NCBI RefSeq assembly: GCF_026651875.1
Contig: NZ_CP104067.1
Coordinates: 5,658,398-5,722,397 of the forward strand
From: Alicyclobacillus fastidiosus
GTDB taxonomy: Bacteria > Bacillota > Bacilli > Alicyclobacillales > Alicyclobacillaceae
Length of the DNA stretch: 64,000 nucleotides
Reading direction: 5' to 3'
The position numbers and the translations under genes were made by a program. Below, in pieces: positions 17,446-25,427 of this stretch (position 1 is its first letter; every line of letters starts with the position of its first letter). The notes beneath the pieces are model-generated. The model had not been told where the DNA came from. It did no database searches and saw only the letters and a program-made list of their open reading frames with translations.

Positions 17446-17724
17446 TTAACTACGCTTAAAGGAAACCCGTCTACGAGAGGGTGCCGCCTTGTCGCTCGGT
17501 TCGGAAGCGGTGTTCCCGCCGTGTGTGACCTGCGTCGTCTTCATGGACTGCTGTTTCATAAACTGGTCAACTTGGGCCTGCAGGTCCTCGACCAATTCTC
17601 GAATCTTTTGCTTCTGTTCTTCAGAAATAGGCCGCCTGTTTTCACGCTGGATACCATGCCGGGACAGCACGTCGGAAATCAGCAAATCGCCTATTCCTTT
17701 TGTCACCTCATTCATGTCACTCAC
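17446..17724 (-). CDS. CotW-like spore coat protein
   Basis: This 92-residue polar protein has the core LISDVLSRHGIQRENRRPIS and KIRELVEDLQAQVDQFM, which resembles CotW (a SKHGV-like block, then a charged helix), and a basic SRRRVSFKRS end. GTG at 17724 lies eight bases after AGGAGG. TTG at 17727 and ATG at 17715 are alternatives. It is first in the cluster, directly upstream of cotX. The CotW link was judged by eye and is moderate. Confidence 0.6.
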   Translation of the reverse strand: MSDMNEVTKGIGDLLISDVLSRHGIQRENRRPISEEQKQKIRELVEDLQAQVDQFMKQQSMKTTQVTHGGNTASEPSDKAAPSRRRVSFKRS

Positions 17725-17972
17725 CAAATAGCCCTCCTCGGACGAGAGATATGTGGCACTCTATGCAAATGCGCTCCCATATCCTCACAACATCCGCCCT
17801 GAAGCGCACAAGGACAGTGCCGAGGCATCCACGTGTACGGGCTCATCCATCGAACCACTCCCGCGGTTCATCAGGATGAAATCCGCCCATTTGAACCATG
17901 CTGAATGGGTATCCGTGCTCGTCTAGGAACCTACCTTCCCACCCCTACACTCTAGTCCGGCGGTGAATGCCT

Positions 17973-19658
17973 ATGAACAAACAGAGCATCGCGGCGAACC
18001 TTCGCCAGATTGCGGACCTTCTCGAGATTTCCGGGGAAAATCATTACAAGGTCACAGCCTACCGAAATGCCGCAGCCGCCCTACTGCAATCCTCGTTTCG
18101 ACTCGAAGACATCATCAGTCGGTCCGTATCTGTTCCAGGCATCGGGCCGGACAGCCTCAACCTGATTAGGTGGTGCATGGAGGGAGGACTAAAATCGGCG
18201 ATGGCGCACTTGAAGATCTCAGTGCCCGCCACGGCACATCAATTGTTGTGGGTCCCCGGAATCGGCCCAAAGACCGCCATGGTGCTGATTCACAACCACC
18301 ACGTCGATTCCTTGGCAGCGTTGCAAGCGGCTCTATCGTCGAACCGGCTCCTTCACAAACCTGGTTTTTCCGCTGCCAAAATTCACCGAATGAAACGTGA
18401 CGTCGCGGTCTTACTCGAACGGATGCACAGCTATCCCATCGCGCAGGTTTGGCCTGCGGCTCTCGAGCTCCAGCGCTCCCTCGAGGCATTGAGCGGGGTA
18501 GATCAGGTGGGCGTCACCGGCGATGCTCGACGGCTCGTGCCGATGTGCAAACGCTTGGAGATGGTTGTGTCAGTCCACGACAGAACCCCCTTTCAAACGT
18601 GGTGCGAGGCAAACCACGCAACGCCTAAAGATGACGGTTACGAATGGAATATTGGCCCGTCAGATAACCCTCTGACGGTTCGCGTTTACGTGGCTGATCC
18701 GCCCGACTTTGCACAGCGACAGATGGAAACGACGGGTGATCAGATACATGACGAAGTCATCAAGGGATTGTTGAGACAAGCAGGCTATTCGTGGACGAAG
18801 GCGGGCATCTGCGACATGCGTGGCAGAAGGATATCACCCGCGACCGAGGAGGAGATCTACGCGCTCGTCGGCCTCCCCTTCTTTCCGCCCGAACTCCGTT
18901 CCGACCGCGGGCTCTTACAGAATCCAGCTACACTCGTACAGGCTGACGACATTCAGGGAGATCTCCACGTCCACAGCAATTGGAGCGACGGTTCCATGTC
19001 GATACCAGAGTTGGTCGAGCGCGCGGAAACGCTTGGGTATGCGTACATCGCCATCACCGACCACTCACAGTCCCTCTCCATCGCCAATGGTCTGACGCCT
19101 GAACGAGTACTTGCCCAGAGGGCGGAACTGAAACGCGTTCAAAGCGCAGCAAGTGTTAAGCTATTGCATGGCATCGAGGTGGACATATTGGCCGACGGTT
19201 CCCTAGATCTGCCGGACGACATTCTCGCTGACCTCGACATCGTGATAGCCTCCGTGCACGGCGCCATGTACCAGTCGAAATCCCAGATGACAAACCGACT
19301 GGTCAGGGCCATACGAAACCCATACGTAGACGTGATTGGCCACCCCACCGGACGCATCATCGGTCGGCGCGCAGGGTACGAGGTGGACATCGAGAAAGTT
19401 GTCGCAGAGGCGGCCCTTCATGGCGTCGCACTAGAGTTGAACGCCAATCCCAACCGGTTGGATATCTCCGAGGACATCTTGCGCAGAGCTACACAGGCGG
19501 GTGTCGCCATCGCCATCGACACGGATACACATCATCCGAACGAATTCGCGAATATGGCATACGGCATCCGCATGGCACATCGCGGATGGTTAACCAAAGG
19601 CGACGTCCTCAATACACTGTCCCACACCGGACTAATGAAGCGACTGAAGGGGCAATAG
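17973..19658 (+). CDS. PolX-family protein: degenerate polymerase domain plus PHP phosphoesterase
   Basis: This is a bacterial PolX-type DNA repair protein of 561 residues. The N-terminal 8-kDa-like/HhH part has two hairpin motifs (VPGIGPDSLN, VPGIGPKTAMV). The palm should show GSxRR and DxD but reads GDARR and CKRLEMVV. The third Asp region reads TVRVYVADPP, so all three catalytic carboxylates look changed. The C-terminal PHP domain is intact: DLHVHSNWSDGS, ITDHS, GIEVDI, SVHG, IGHPTGR and DTDTHH. This predicts a metal-dependent 3'-5' exonuclease or phosphoesterase without polymerase activity. ATG at 17973 is favoured because MNKQSIAANLRQIADLLE matches the family start; ATG at 17967 is possible. 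Confidence 0.88.
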   Translation: MNKQSIAANLRQIADLLEISGENHYKVTAYRNAAAALLQSSFRLEDIISRSVSVPGIGPDSLNLIRWCMEGGLKSAMAHLKISVPATAHQLLWVPGIGPKTAMVLIHNHHVDSLAALQAALSSNRLLHKPGFSAAKIHRMKRDVAVLLERMHSYPIAQVWPAALELQRSLEALSGVDQVGVTGDARRLVPMCKRLEMVVSVHDRTPFQTWCEANHATPKDDGYEWNIGPSDNPLTVRVYVADPPDFAQRQMETTGDQIHDEVIKGLLRQAGYSWTKAGICDMRGRRISPATEEEIYALVGLPFFPPELRSDRGLLQNPATLVQADDIQGDLHVHSNWSDGSMSIPELVERAETLGYAYIAITDHSQSLSIANGLTPERVLAQRAELKRVQSAASVKLLHGIEVDILADGSLDLPDDILADLDIVIASVHGAMYQSKSQMTNRLVRAIRNPYVDVIGHPTGRIIGRRAGYEVDIEKVVAEAALHGVALELNANPNRLDISEDILRRATQAGVAIAIDTDTHHPNEFANMAYGIRMAHRGWLTKGDVLNTLSHTGLMKRLKGQ

Positions 19659-19762
19659 GTCGTTCGTTGGGACATCGACCGGAACTTGAATTTTCCGCTT
19701 TCTTTCGATGGGATGTCGAACGTATCATAAAAAGAGCCATGGAAGTGTGACGGGGTGACGGA

Positions 19763-21016
19763 ATGTTAGGACAAATACGAGGCAACGCACGTACCTGTGT
19801 ATTCATCGAACCACTCTTTGTCATCCCTTCTAGCATGTACACGACGTACGCATCCGTCTACATGTTGGGATTACACGTTACAGACACCGAACTTGGCCTC
19901 GTGACCACTCTCAGTCTGCTCCTGCAAATTTTTTCGGCGTTTATCAGCGGCTATTTGACGGATAGGATGGGGCGCCGCAAGGCGCTGTGGATGTTTGACG
20001 TCGTCAGTTGGTCCTTTGGGACGCTATTGTGGGCAATTTCCCAGAACTTCTGGTGGTTTGTCCTGGCGGCTTTTTTGAACAGTTTTCAGCGCATCCCTTC
20101 GACAGCGTGGTATTGCCTGTTGGTAGAGGACACAGAACCGGATAAACGAACCGTTGTGTTCACAGGACTTCAGATTGTCAGTGTGGTAGGTGGCCTATTC
20201 GCGCCCATCGGCGGCATCTTGGTCAATCACTTCTCCCTCGTTCCTGCCACGCGCATGATGTACGCATTTGCGTGCATCAGTATGAGCGCGATGATCTATT
20301 TTCGGCACTTGGGGCTCCATGAGACGGATATCGGCCTTCGCAAGATGAAAGAGCGCAACAAAGCACACTTTAGACAAGATCTAGAGGAGTATTGGATGGT
20401 GCTCAAGCAGATTCTCAGGGATCGCGCCCTGATGCTGCTCTTTGCGGTCTACGTCCTGTGGAACATTCAAACCACCATTCGCACGACGTTTGTCTCCGTC
20501 TATCAAGTAGAGTACCTACACATCCCGGCTGCCCTCATTTCTTTATTCCCTGCCATTTCGTCCATCGCCATGGTGGCCCTGCTCTTCGCTGCGATGCCGA
20601 GGTTCCGCGAGGAGCAAGCCAAAGCGTTGATGAACGTGGGCTTTCTTTGTCTCATCGCCGCAAATGCGATGCTCGTGTGGACGCCAAAAGGCAATTTCAC
20701 GTGGGTGGTCATGAGCACAATTCTCGCCGCCATCGGTACCATCATCGCCAATCCATACGTCGAATCGGTCGTGGCCAACGCCATCGATGACGAACACCGC
20801 GCCACCATGTTGTCCGTCCTGAACGTGTTGATCCTGGCGTTCACTTCCCCCGCCGGCATTATTGGTGGATGGACGTACAGCATCGACCCGCGGATTCCTC
20901 TGTGGCTGGTCATCGCCGCATTCGTCCTCTGCATAGCGTTGGTGTGGCTGGCTGGGGCGAAGGACCACAAAGTGGGAAAGACAGTAGAAGCGGCGAATCG
21001 TCCGTTTGAAGGGTAA
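19763..21016 (+). CDS. Major facilitator superfamily transporter
   Basis: This 417-residue inner-membrane protein has about twelve hydrophobic segments. The loop between segments 2 and 3 is GYLTDRMGRRKAL, the classical MFS signature. A charged central loop follows near residue 195 (RKMKERNKAHFRQDLEEY). No substrate motif was recognised, and neighbours give no hint. It appears monocistronic. Confidence 0.85.
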   Translation: MLGQIRGNARTCVFIEPLFVIPSSMYTTYASVYMLGLHVTDTELGLVTTLSLLLQIFSAFISGYLTDRMGRRKALWMFDVVSWSFGTLLWAISQNFWWFVLAAFLNSFQRIPSTAWYCLLVEDTEPDKRTVVFTGLQIVSVVGGLFAPIGGILVNHFSLVPATRMMYAFACISMSAMIYFRHLGLHETDIGLRKMKERNKAHFRQDLEEYWMVLKQILRDRALMLLFAVYVLWNIQTTIRTTFVSVYQVEYLHIPAALISLFPAISSIAMVALLFAAMPRFREEQAKALMNVGFLCLIAANAMLVWTPKGNFTWVVMSTILAAIGTIIANPYVESVVANAIDDEHRATMLSVLNVLILAFTSPAGIIGGWTYSIDPRIPLWLVIAAFVLCIALVWLAGAKDHKVGKTVEAANRPFEG

Positions 21017-21091
21017 TTTCTTTGAACCCCGTATCTAAACCGCCCTCTAAATCGTGTATAGAGTAAGTCAACCGGAAAGGGGGATGTGACC

Positions 21092-21883
21092 ATGCCGACT
21101 GTCGATGTCAGCTTGACGGCATCTGTCCCGTCAGAACAACATGCGGTCCTTCGCGATGAACAGTTAAACGCGGTTCACAAGGTCCTGTTGCGATACTGTG
21201 GGCGGCTAACGGGTAGCACAGCCGGCGCAGAAGACTTGGCCCAGGAGACGATGGTGCGCGCCTTACCCTTTTTGATGGGGTCGCAGCCGCATCCTAATGC
21301 CACGGCCTACCTGTTTTGCATCGCCAAGAACGTGTGGACAGACGTGCAAAAACGCAGGGGGATCGAGCGCCGCTATCAGGTGCAATTGGCCTGCCAAGAA
21401 ACCGGTGTCGTCCAGGATGACCCCGCGACGGGCGTCGCCTCAGAGGAGGCCATCAGCATGCTCCTCACGCACCTCACCGCCCGTCAGCTCTCCATCTATC
21501 TGCTTCGCGATATTCTCGCGTACTCGACAAGCGAGGTGGCGCAGCTGATGAAGATGACGGAAACCGCCGTGAAAGCGTCACTGCGCCGAGCGAGAAGTCA
21601 CGTGGGGCGCATTCGCGAGAGCGAAATGGGCGGCCATCGGAGTCAGCACACTGGCGGACTCGTCGCTCCTGTTCTCCTACAGGCCTATGTACACGCCGTT
21701 CGCCGCGGTGACACGCATACGCTCCTGCAACTCGCACAAGTAGATGCCACCGCTGTGCTGCGAGCCAGTGAGCGCGTCCTCGGCATGCCACTCCAAAAGG
21801 TGACTGGTCGACCCGCTTCGCGCCGATACCATGCTGAGGGAAGTTCGCGCATCCCCGGACTCGATAGGGCGCTGGCGGCGTAA
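21092..21883 (+). CDS. ECF-type RNA polymerase sigma factor with C-terminal extension
   Basis: This is a sigma-70 family factor of the extracytoplasmic-function type. Region 2 runs from AEDLAQETMVRALPF to AYLFCIAKNVWTDVQKRRG. Region 4 is LTARQLSIYLLRDIL to ETAVKASLRRARSHV, a helix-turn-helix. About 80 further residues start with LLQAYVHAVRRGDTHTLLQL, which resembles the first helices of the SnoaL-like domain in some ECF groups but is too short for a full one. ATG at 21092 lies eight bases after AAAGGGG; GTG at 21086 is less likely. No anti-sigma gene is adjacent. ClpP follows after 35 bases. Confidence 0.8.
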   Translation: MPTVDVSLTASVPSEQHAVLRDEQLNAVHKVLLRYCGRLTGSTAGAEDLAQETMVRALPFLMGSQPHPNATAYLFCIAKNVWTDVQKRRGIERRYQVQLACQETGVVQDDPATGVASEEAISMLLTHLTARQLSIYLLRDILAYSTSEVAQLMKMTETAVKASLRRARSHVGRIRESEMGGHRSQHTGGLVAPVLLQAYVHAVRRGDTHTLLQLAQVDATAVLRASERVLGMPLQKVTGRPASRRYHAEGSSRIPGLDRALAA

Positions 21884-21918
21884 TTCCGGGACATACACGC
21901 TTCAGTGGAGGGATACGA

Positions 21919-22500
21919 ATGAGCTTGATTCCGTACGTAATCGAACAGACGAGTCGCGGCGAGCGCAGCTATGACATCTATTCTCGGTTGTTAAAAGATA
22001 GAATTGTCATCGTCGGCCAAGAGGTCACTGATGATTTAGCGAACGCCGTCGTCGCACAGTTGCTCTTCCTCGCCGCAGACGATCCCGCCAAAGACATCCA
22101 AATGTACATCAACAGTCCGGGCGGATCTGTCACGGCTGGGTTCGCCATCTACGACACCATGCAATACATCAAGCCGGACGTCTCGACCATCTGCATTGGG
22201 ATGGCCGCCAGCTTTGGCGCCGTGTTGTTGACCGCAGGCGCCCGAGGAAAGCGATTTGCACTGCCAAACAGCGAGGTGATGATTCACCAGCCGCTCGGCG
22301 GAGCGCGCGGCCAGGCGTCGGACATCCAGATTCACGCGGATTGGATCCTCAAGACGCGGGAAAAAATCAACCAGGTCCTCACGCATCATACAGGGCAGCC
22401 GAAGGAACGGATTCAGCGAGACACCGACCGCGACTATTTCCTAAGTGCGCAAGAGGCCTTGGCATACGGCCTCATTGACGACGTCGTCGCGATGCGTTGA
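21919..22500 (+). CDS. clpP: ATP-dependent Clp protease proteolytic subunit
   Basis: This serine protease forms the double-heptamer chamber working with ClpX, ClpC or other unfoldases. The 193-residue chain has the catalytic triad in place: Ser in GMAASFGAVLL, His in MIHQPLGGARGQ, Asp in DTDRDYF. The N-terminal loop MSLIPYVIEQTSRGERSYDIYSRLL is typical. GGAGGG lies six bases before ATG. It sits behind the ECF sigma gene and away from clpX or tig, so it may be a second copy. That cannot be tested inside the window. Confidence 0.95.
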   Translation: MSLIPYVIEQTSRGERSYDIYSRLLKDRIVIVGQEVTDDLANAVVAQLLFLAADDPAKDIQMYINSPGGSVTAGFAIYDTMQYIKPDVSTICIGMAASFGAVLLTAGARGKRFALPNSEVMIHQPLGGARGQASDIQIHADWILKTREKINQVLTHHTGQPKERIQRDTDRDYFLSAQEALAYGLIDDVVAMR

Positions 22501-22507
22501 AACAGTG

Positions 22508-22553
22508 CGGGCGGCCCCTTGCCACACGTTCAGTGGAACAGGGCGGCCGCCCG
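22508..22553 (+). terminator. Hairpin after clpP
   Basis: CGGGCGGCC (22508-22516) pairs with GGCCGCCCG (22545-22553), with an inner GTTC/GAAC stem. It lies eight bases after the clpP stop and is followed by a mixed pyrimidine run. Confidence 0.6.
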
Positions 22554-22593
22554 ACTCTTCCCGCTTGCGCGCTGACTGGTGAACCTGCGGATC

Positions 22594-24089
22594 TCACGAT
22601 TCAACTCGCCGAAAATCACACGCGTCCAGAGGGACGACCTTCGTCTTTTTCGTCCACTTATAGCCGAACCACAACGCTAAAAACAACGGGATGCCGATGT
22701 ACGTGGCCGCGATGCCCTTCCAATCGATAGATCCGTCGGTAAACGCACTACAATCCTGCCCAATCACGATGACGAGGCACAACACGATGGCGAATATCGG
22801 ACCAAATGGATACCACTTGGCTCTGTACGCCAAGTCCTTTACATCGCGGCCCTGCTTGATGTACGCCCGGCGAAAGCGATAGTGGCTCACGGAAATGCCG
22901 AGCCACGCGATAAATCCGGTCAACCCCGATGCATTCAACATCCACGTGTAGACTGCCTGATGCCCCAAAAAGGACAAGAGCAAAGAAGCGAGCGCAAACA
23001 ATACGTTGACGATGAGGGCATTCACGGGAACGCCCCGCGAGGTGACCTTCGCGAACACCTTTGGCGCTTTGCCATCCTTGGCCAACGCCCAGAGCATGCG
23101 CGCCGACGCGTACACGGCTGAGTTCCCTGCAGACAGTACGGCAGTGAGGATGACCGCATTCATGACGCCCGCTGCAAAAGCAAACCCCGCGCGTTCAAAG
23201 ACCAGCGTAAACGGGCTGACGGAAATTTGATTGACGTTTGAATTCAACAGGCGAGGATCCGTGTAGGGAATCAACATCCCGATGACAAAAATCGCGAGTA
23301 CGTAGAAAATGAGGATTCTCCAAAACACCTGCCGAATCGCTTTGGGTACCGTTTTGGCCGGGTCGACGCTCTCGCCGGACGCAAGTCCGACAACCTCCGT
23401 CCCCTGAAACGCGAAACCAGCTACGAGAAAGATACGAGAAAGATACTGAAGATGGACATCGCCCCTCCGTGAAATGGCGATCCGCCCAGTGCAAAATTGT
23501 GAAACCCGACGTCCGTCCGACCCGACATCACCCCGAAGATCATCAAGATGCCCACCACGAGAAATGCGACGATCGTGAGCACCTTCACGCTGGCGAACCA
23601 AAACTCCCCCTCGCCGTAGCCCCTGACCGAGACGATGTTCAAGAGCAATAACAGGCAGAGAAAAAGAATGCTCCACATGACGGAAGAGCTGTGCGGGAAC
23701 CAGTACTTCATCACGATGGCGCCCGCCGCCAACTCCGCTGCGAGCGTGGTCGCCCAGTTATACCAGTAGTTCCAGCCTAGGGCGAAGCCAAAGGCGGGAT
23801 CGACATAGCGGGTCGCGTACGTCTCGACTGAGCCAGCCACGGGGAGAAACGTCGCCATTTCCCCCAGGCTGGTCATCACGAAGTACATCATGGCGCCAAT
23901 CAGAACGTACGCGAGCAAGGCGCCCCCAGGACCCGCCGTACTGATGGAGGACCCACTCGCGACAAACAGACCGGTGCCAATCGCCCCCCCGATGGCAATC
24001 ATGCTCATATGTCGCGGCTGCAAACTCCTCTGTAGCCCTGTATCTGTTGAAACATTCGTCGTGACGCGATGGTCCTCCGTCTGAATCAT
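22594..24089 (-). pseudogene. LysP-like amino acid permease, frameshifted by an 11-bp tandem duplication
   Basis: This is an APC-superfamily permease. The first frame (24089 down to 23421) runs from the family start MSMIAIGGAIGTGLFVASGS through seven hydrophobic segments and stops after SIFLVSFS. The second frame, from about 23420 down to 22594, continues AGFAFQGTEVVGLASGES and carries the remaining segments. Removing one copy of the duplicated 11-mer at 23423-23444 rejoins SIFLVAGFAFQG exactly as in lysine-type permeases, giving about 494 residues. All other parts look intact, so the lesion is probably recent. A leader hairpin and paired palindromes lie upstream. Confidence 0.92.
23423..23444. 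repeat. 11-bp perfect tandem duplication inside the permease gene
   Basis: ACGAGAAAGAT occurs twice without a gap (23423-23433, 23434-23444). The extra copy shifts the frame by +2 and creates a TAG just downstream in the minus-strand gene. Confidence 0.97.
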
Positions 24090-24130
24090 GACTTGTCCTC
24101 CTCAAAAGCGCCGCCATGTGCGGCACATTC

Positions 24131-24162
24131 AAAAGACCTTGGGAAGTTTATCTCCCAAGGTC
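24131..24162 (-). terminator. Leader terminator/attenuator hairpin of the permease gene
   Basis: On the minus strand GACCTTGGGA pairs with TCCCAAGGTC (24135-24162) and is followed by TTTT (24134-24131), a textbook intrinsic terminator. It lies 42 bases before the permease start and well after the panE terminator, so it probably acts in the permease 5' leader. No known aptamer was recognised upstream. Confidence 0.65.
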
Positions 24163-24175
24163 ACTTTACTACTTC

Positions 24176-24204
24176 ACTTAAGTAAAGAATTAACGAACTT
24201 AAGT
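24176..24204. promoter_or_regulatory. Paired 8-bp palindromes, possible operator
   Basis: ACTTAAGT occurs at 24176-24183 and 24197-24204, 21 bp apart (two helical turns), just upstream of the permease leader. The spacing suits a dimer-of-dimers repressor. The regulator is unknown. Confidence 0.4.
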
Positions 24205-24289
24205 ATGCATTCAAGAGGGTGTGGAGTCAAATGGAAATTGCAGCCGCGATCTGCCGTGCGATGTGCACTCGTGGGGCATCTTGGAGAAC

Positions 24290-24326
24290 CCTGAGCCAGG
24301 CCAGGCCAGGCCGGGCCTGGCTCAGG
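24290..24326 (-). terminator. Hairpin at the 3' end of panE
   Basis: A 13-bp perfect inverted repeat (24290-24302 with 24314-24326) overlaps the panE stop codon and contains three AGGCC-type repeats. The T-tract is poor; it probably ends or protects the panE transcript. Confidence 0.5.
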
Positions 24327-25242
24327 CATTCATGGCCTCGATGGCCCGAATCAAGGGGTATAGCATATCGTTCACCGGCGTGGCCACCCCGTACTGCTTC
24401 CCCAGTTCGCGCACTTTGCCAGCGAGGTACTCCACCTCCGTCTTGCGCCCCGCTTCAATATCTTGAAGCATCGACGTCTTTCCGTCGGGCGCCAAATCGG
24501 CTAATATCGCATCGAACGCCCGAAGGTCATCCTGCGTGAGGTGAATTTGTGCTCGTTCAGACACGAGGATCACTTCTTGCATCGCCCGGACCATGAGCTC
24601 GTGTGCCTCCTCGACTTTTTGAAACACGCCATAAGGCGCTCGCAGGACTGCCGACGTCTGATTCACGCCGACGTTGATCATAAACTTCCACCACATCGTG
24701 CGTTGCATATCCTCTGGAATCTCGTATGGGATGTTGGCCCTATCAAACAGATCCTTGACCAACTGGACATTTCTCGAGTGCGTCGTATTACGCAGCTCGC
24801 CAAAACAGATGCGGCCAATGCTCGAGAACGCGACCGCAGACTCGGTTCGGAGGGCGTCTATGGCGACGCATATCGCGTACAGAAGGTTCTCTTCCCCATA
24901 CACTTGCGCGATCATCTCTTCACTGGAGATTCCATTTAAGAGTGACAGGATGATGGTGTTTGGTCCCACGTGACGACGGATATCGACCAACGCCTGCGCG
25001 AGTCCGTCGTATTTCACGGCGATGACGACCAAGTCAGCCGGTTCGGTTTCTTCATTAGGAGAAACATACGTAAACTCGTACTCCCGCCCATTGACCACCA
25101 CGGGGCGCGTTTGGTAACGCGCAATGCGCTCATCGTCGGCGATGACGCGGATACATGTCGGATCTAGGTCGTATAGCCGACTCGCGTACGCAGCGCCGAT
25201 GGCGCCAAGACCAATTAGAGAAACATTTTGAATTTTATCCAT
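24322..25242 (-). CDS. panE: 2-dehydropantoate 2-reductase (ketopantoate reductase)
   Basis: This family reduces ketopantoate to pantoate with NADPH in pantothenate/CoA synthesis. The 306-residue chain has the Rossmann motif GLGAIGAAYA at residues 11-20, VVIAVKYD at the end of that domain, the catalytic Lys in WWKFMINVGVN, and the C-terminal helical block GRKTEVEYLAGKV with the substrate-binding Glu. It stands alone, without panB or panC nearby. Some family members act on other 2-keto acids, so the exact substrate is likely but not certain. Confidence 0.87.
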   Translation of the reverse strand: MDKIQNVSLIGLGAIGAAYASRLYDLDPTCIRVIADDERIARYQTRPVVVNGREYEFTYVSPNEETEPADLVVIAVKYDGLAQALVDIRRHVGPNTIILSLLNGISSEEMIAQVYGEENLLYAICVAIDALRTESAVAFSSIGRICFGELRNTTHSRNVQLVKDLFDRANIPYEIPEDMQRTMWWKFMINVGVNQTSAVLRAPYGVFQKVEEAHELMVRAMQEVILVSERAQIHLTQDDLRAFDAILADLAPDGKTSMLQDIEAGRKTEVEYLAGKVRELGKQYGVATPVNDMLYPLIRAIEAMNA

Positions 25243-25330
25243 TCAAGTACATCCTCCTATTCCCATCGTAGACTTCACCGCTACCTTTCGCACAACCTTA
25301 TCATAGTGCACTTCTCAACGTTTTTGTCAG

Positions 25331-25358
25331 TTGTCGGTTAGGGAAACGCAGTTATAAT
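25331..25358 (+). promoter_or_regulatory. Candidate sigma-A promoter of the ABC-F gene
   Basis: TTGTCG (25331-25336) and TATAAT (25353-25358) are separated by 16 bases, about 70 bases before the start codon. Confidence 0.5.
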
Positions 25359-25427
25359 CGACTTATGTAAAACGTCGAGTAGGGATATTTTCGCGAAGTC
25401 GGCGAATTCACATAGAAGGAGATATAT

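Noticed and set aside
20693..20708. Possible parS-like sequence in the MFS gene
   Set aside because: It shares only the central TTTCACGTG. Several flanking bases differ from the palindrome, so binding is unlikely.
24219..24539. 106-codon plus-strand frame near the panE end
   Set aside because: It mostly overlaps panE on the opposite strand and has no motif or ribosome site.
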